Shown here: piece by piece, positions 12,413 to 12,453 of the stretch
Layout: each line of letters starts with the position of its first letter
Position numbering within the stretch: position 1 is the first letter of the stretch
From: DAOVDI01 sp965373045
GTDB taxonomy: Bacteria > Acidobacteriota > Aminicenantia > Aminicenantales > Aminicenantaceae
DNA length: 12,453 bases
Direction of reading: 5' to 3'
Assembly: GCA_965373045.1 (NCBI GenBank)
Contig: CBDVEQ010000065.1
Coordinates: forward strand, 1 to 12,453
Notes under the pieces: generated by a model
Database searches by the model: none
Seen by the model: the letters and a program-made list of their open reading frames with translations, nothing else
Told to the model about the DNA's origin: nothing
Program-made: the position numbers and the translations under genes

Positions 12413-12453
12413 TTGAATCCTCGAACCCTTTTTTTTAACGTATCGACAAATTT
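12413..12453 (+). repeat. 41-bp intergenic repeat, copy 2 (reaches window end)
   Basis: 38/41 identical to 9248-9288 in the same orientation, starts 3165 nt apart. Because it ends with the window, similarity may continue to the right, perhaps into a second copy of the stem-forming block that follows copy 1. Confidence 0.85.

Larger units (their letters stand above)
12116..12453. other. Gene-free right-end region with inverted 8-bp repeat arrays
   Basis: About 340 nt with no credible gene. 12142-12195 on the minus strand is a G+C-rich 17-codon frame (rich in Trp and Gly, no Shine-Dalgarno site). 12219-12249 may be a weak terminator. 12250-12330 is A+T-rich. The 8-bp repeat words appear on the minus strand at 12353-12376 and on the plus strand at 12412-12427, and the second 41-bp repeat runs into the window end. 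Confidence 0.7.

Overview
The window looks like a piece of a bacterial chromosome, probably from a Gram-negative anaerobe or facultative organism. The evidence is a Cys-lipidated exported glycosidase, two ECF sigma factors, and a sigma/anti-sigma/HtrA-like envelope module. Lineage cannot be fixed from sequence alone. The gene content would fit Acidobacteriota/Aminicenantes-type or Desulfobacterota-type genomes, but that is a guess. Shine-Dalgarno sites (GGAGG, AAGGAGG) precede most genes.

Layout. Positions 1-454 (minus) hold the N-terminal part of an ECF sigma factor that runs off the left edge. A good sigma70-type promoter reads leftward into it at 497-525. Positions 653-7730 (plus) are a tight seven-gene operon. 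The order is archaeal-type HMG-CoA synthase, SCP2/archaeal-type thiolase, DUF35 zinc-ribbon/OB-fold scaffold, methylcrotonyl-CoA carboxylase carboxyltransferase (beta) subunit, 3-methylglutaconyl-CoA hydratase, biotin carboxylase, and biotin carboxyl carrier protein. Intergenic gaps are 1-36 nt. Together these enzymes connect acetyl-CoA, acetoacetyl-CoA, HMG-CoA, 3-methylglutaconyl-CoA and 3-methylcrotonyl-CoA. That is the lower leucine/isovalerate route, but with thiolase and HMG-CoA synthase where HMG-CoA lyase would normally be. Positions 7774-9192 encode a GH29 alpha-L-fucosidase lipoprotein, visibly richer in G+C than its neighbours and perhaps acquired separately.

Positions 9193-9606 are a gene-free stretch packed with repeats: a degenerate 8-bp tandem array, a 41-bp repeat found again at the right edge of the window, a pair of 23-bp direct repeats, and a G+C-rich block that can fold as nested stems. 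Positions 9607-12115 form a three-gene operon: an ECF sigma factor, a short single-pass membrane protein in the anti-sigma position, and an exported HtrA/DegP-like protein with two PDZ domains. Two of the three catalytic triad residues of the HtrA-like protein appear to be replaced (His to Leu75, Asp to His105), which suggests a pseudoprotease. Positions 12116-12453 are gene-free and carry a second set of the 8-bp repeats in both orientations, ending inside the second 41-bp repeat.

Two results deserve follow-up. The first is the archaeal-type thiolase/HMG-CoA synthase/DUF35 trio joined in one operon to methylcrotonyl-CoA carboxylase and its hydratase. The second is the sigma/anti-sigma/pseudo-HtrA module bracketed by 41-bp repeats.
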